DNA of 64,000 bases from JAJDXW01 sp965214795 (GTDB lineage Bacteria; Pseudomonadota; Gammaproteobacteria; HK1): assembly GCA_965214795.1 (NCBI GenBank), contig OZ243976.1, forward strand, positions 4,402,001 to 4,466,000, written 5' to 3'. A program made the position numbers and the translations under genes. The notes below the pieces were generated by a model. The model saw only the letters and a program-made list of their open reading frames with translations, did no database searches and had not been told where the DNA came from. Positions 63,380 to 64,000 of the stretch are shown one piece after another; position 1 is the first letter of the stretch, and the number at the start of each line of letters is the position of its first letter.

Positions 63380-64000
63380 ATGATCGACGACGACGCCAAC
63401 CCCGCGGGCCGCCGCCCCACCCGCCCCGCCCGCCCCGAGAGCGGCGACCCCGCCGGCGGAGCGCCCGCGCTCGAGCCGGTGCTGCTCGAGATCATGCGGC
63501 ACAAGGTGGAGGCGATCGCGGACGAGATCTGCATCACCCTGCTTCGCACCTGCCGCTCCGTCTTCGTCAACGAGGCGGCCGACTTCGCGGTCGGGCTCAT
63601 CGATCTCGAGGGCGAGATCTTCGGCTGGGCGCCCGAGAACAAGACCACGTCCGTCAACGTCCCGGCCGCGCATACCCTCGAGACGATGGGGACCCTCGAA
63701 CCGGGCGACGCGATCGTCACCAACGACCCCTACACCTCCGACGCGATGGCGACCCACCTCCCCGATCTCCACGTCATCCGCCCGTACTTTCACGGCCCGC
63801 GGCTCGTCGGGTACGGGTGGGGCTTCATCCACTACATGGATGTCGGTGGACGATTTCCCGGCAGCATGTCGCCCCACACGGCCGACATCTTTCAGGAGGG
63901 ATTCCGCATTCCTCCCATGAAGCTGATGCGAAAGGGCGTGCTCAACCAGGACTTCATCCATCTCTTCAGGGCCAACTGCCGGCTGCCGGAGACCAACATG
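63380..64000 (+). CDS. hyuB: Hydantoinase/oxoprolinase subunit B (HyuB), 5' part
   Basis: The frame runs from ATG 63380 to the window edge (207 codons, no stop). After a Pro/Arg-rich 30-residue leader it reads LEIMRHKVEAIADEICITLL, FVNEAADFAVGLIDLEGEIF and VNVPAAHTLETMGTLEPGDA. TNDPYTSDAMATHLPDLHVI follows. These are the conserved beginning of HyuB, which supplies the catalytic half for ring opening with HyuA. The divergent orientation relative to hyuA is unusual because the two are commonly collinear. Confidence 0.9.
   Translation, partial: MIDDDANPAGRRPTRPARPESGDPAGGAPALEPVLLEIMRHKVEAIADEICITLLRTCRSVFVNEAADFAVGLIDLEGEIFGWAPENKTTSVNVPAAHTLETMGTLEPGDAIVTNDPYTSDAMATHLPDLHVIRPYFHGPRLVGYGWGFIHYMDVGGRFPGSMSPHTADIFQEGFRIPPMKLMRKGVLNQDFIHLFRANCRLPETNM

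Overview
The window is very G+C-rich DNA with many GTG starts, dense operons, Tat and Sec signal peptides and REP-like palindromes. This suggests a proteobacterium, perhaps an environmental or host-associated gamma- or alphaproteobacterium; that placement is an inference, since no rRNA or marker gene is present.

Layout. (1) 1-9.4 kb: catabolism and uptake. It holds the end of a MetE-like gene, three LLM-class flavin oxidoreductases, an M20 allantoate/N-carbamoyl-amino-acid amidohydrolase and a complete polar amino-acid-type ABC transporter. (2) 9.4-13.3 kb: defence genes, namely a fused AbiE-like antitoxin-toxin protein and an AAA ATPase plus TOPRIM-like pair. (3) 13.66-18.2 kb: a complete carbohydrate (CUT1) ABC transporter on the minus strand. 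(4) 18.6-27.8 kb: a type III-B CRISPR-Cas (Cmr) operon with a CARF-HEPN accessory ribonuclease. It is bracketed by a 28/30-bp direct repeat and lies beside a broken tyrosine recombinase. No array, cas1, cas2 or cas6 is seen. (5) 28.26-28.92 kb: an AbrB/PIN toxin-antitoxin pair. (6) 29-53.1 kb: an Hma-type defence locus (SNF2 Helicase, DUF1156 Methylase, DUF499 ATPase) carrying embedded modules. (7) 53.7-64 kb: a Tat-secreted polyamine/opine-type ABC transporter, a quinone oxidoreductase, a fatty-acid desaturase and divergent hyuA/hyuB genes.

The most unusual part is region 6. Between helicase and methylase lie two further defence-like pairs (AAA+TOPRIM; AAA+PD-(D/E)XK nuclease) and a ubiquitin-like conjugation operon: a Ubl-E2 fusion, a JAB-E1 fusion and DUF6527. 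A sigma-like factor, a proteasome-like Ntn hydrolase and small proteins are transcribed divergently from that operon. After DUF499 comes an AAA+ ATPase plus subtilisin pair. Both visibly lower-G+C modules (32.7-40.3 kb and 49.1-52.5 kb) are flanked by direct duplications of about 570-590 bp. Each duplication consists of the 3' end of the upstream Hma gene (plus, in the first, the 5' end of the next gene). One copy is always in an intact gene and the other is truncated. This looks like cassette capture by recombination in short homologous junctions.

How the genes work together. The flanks look like ordinary genome devoted to importing and degrading nitrogenous, hydantoin/carbamoyl-type compounds. 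The 9.4-53 kb interior is a composite defence island. Functions are assigned by motif and family recognition only; no database search was possible.
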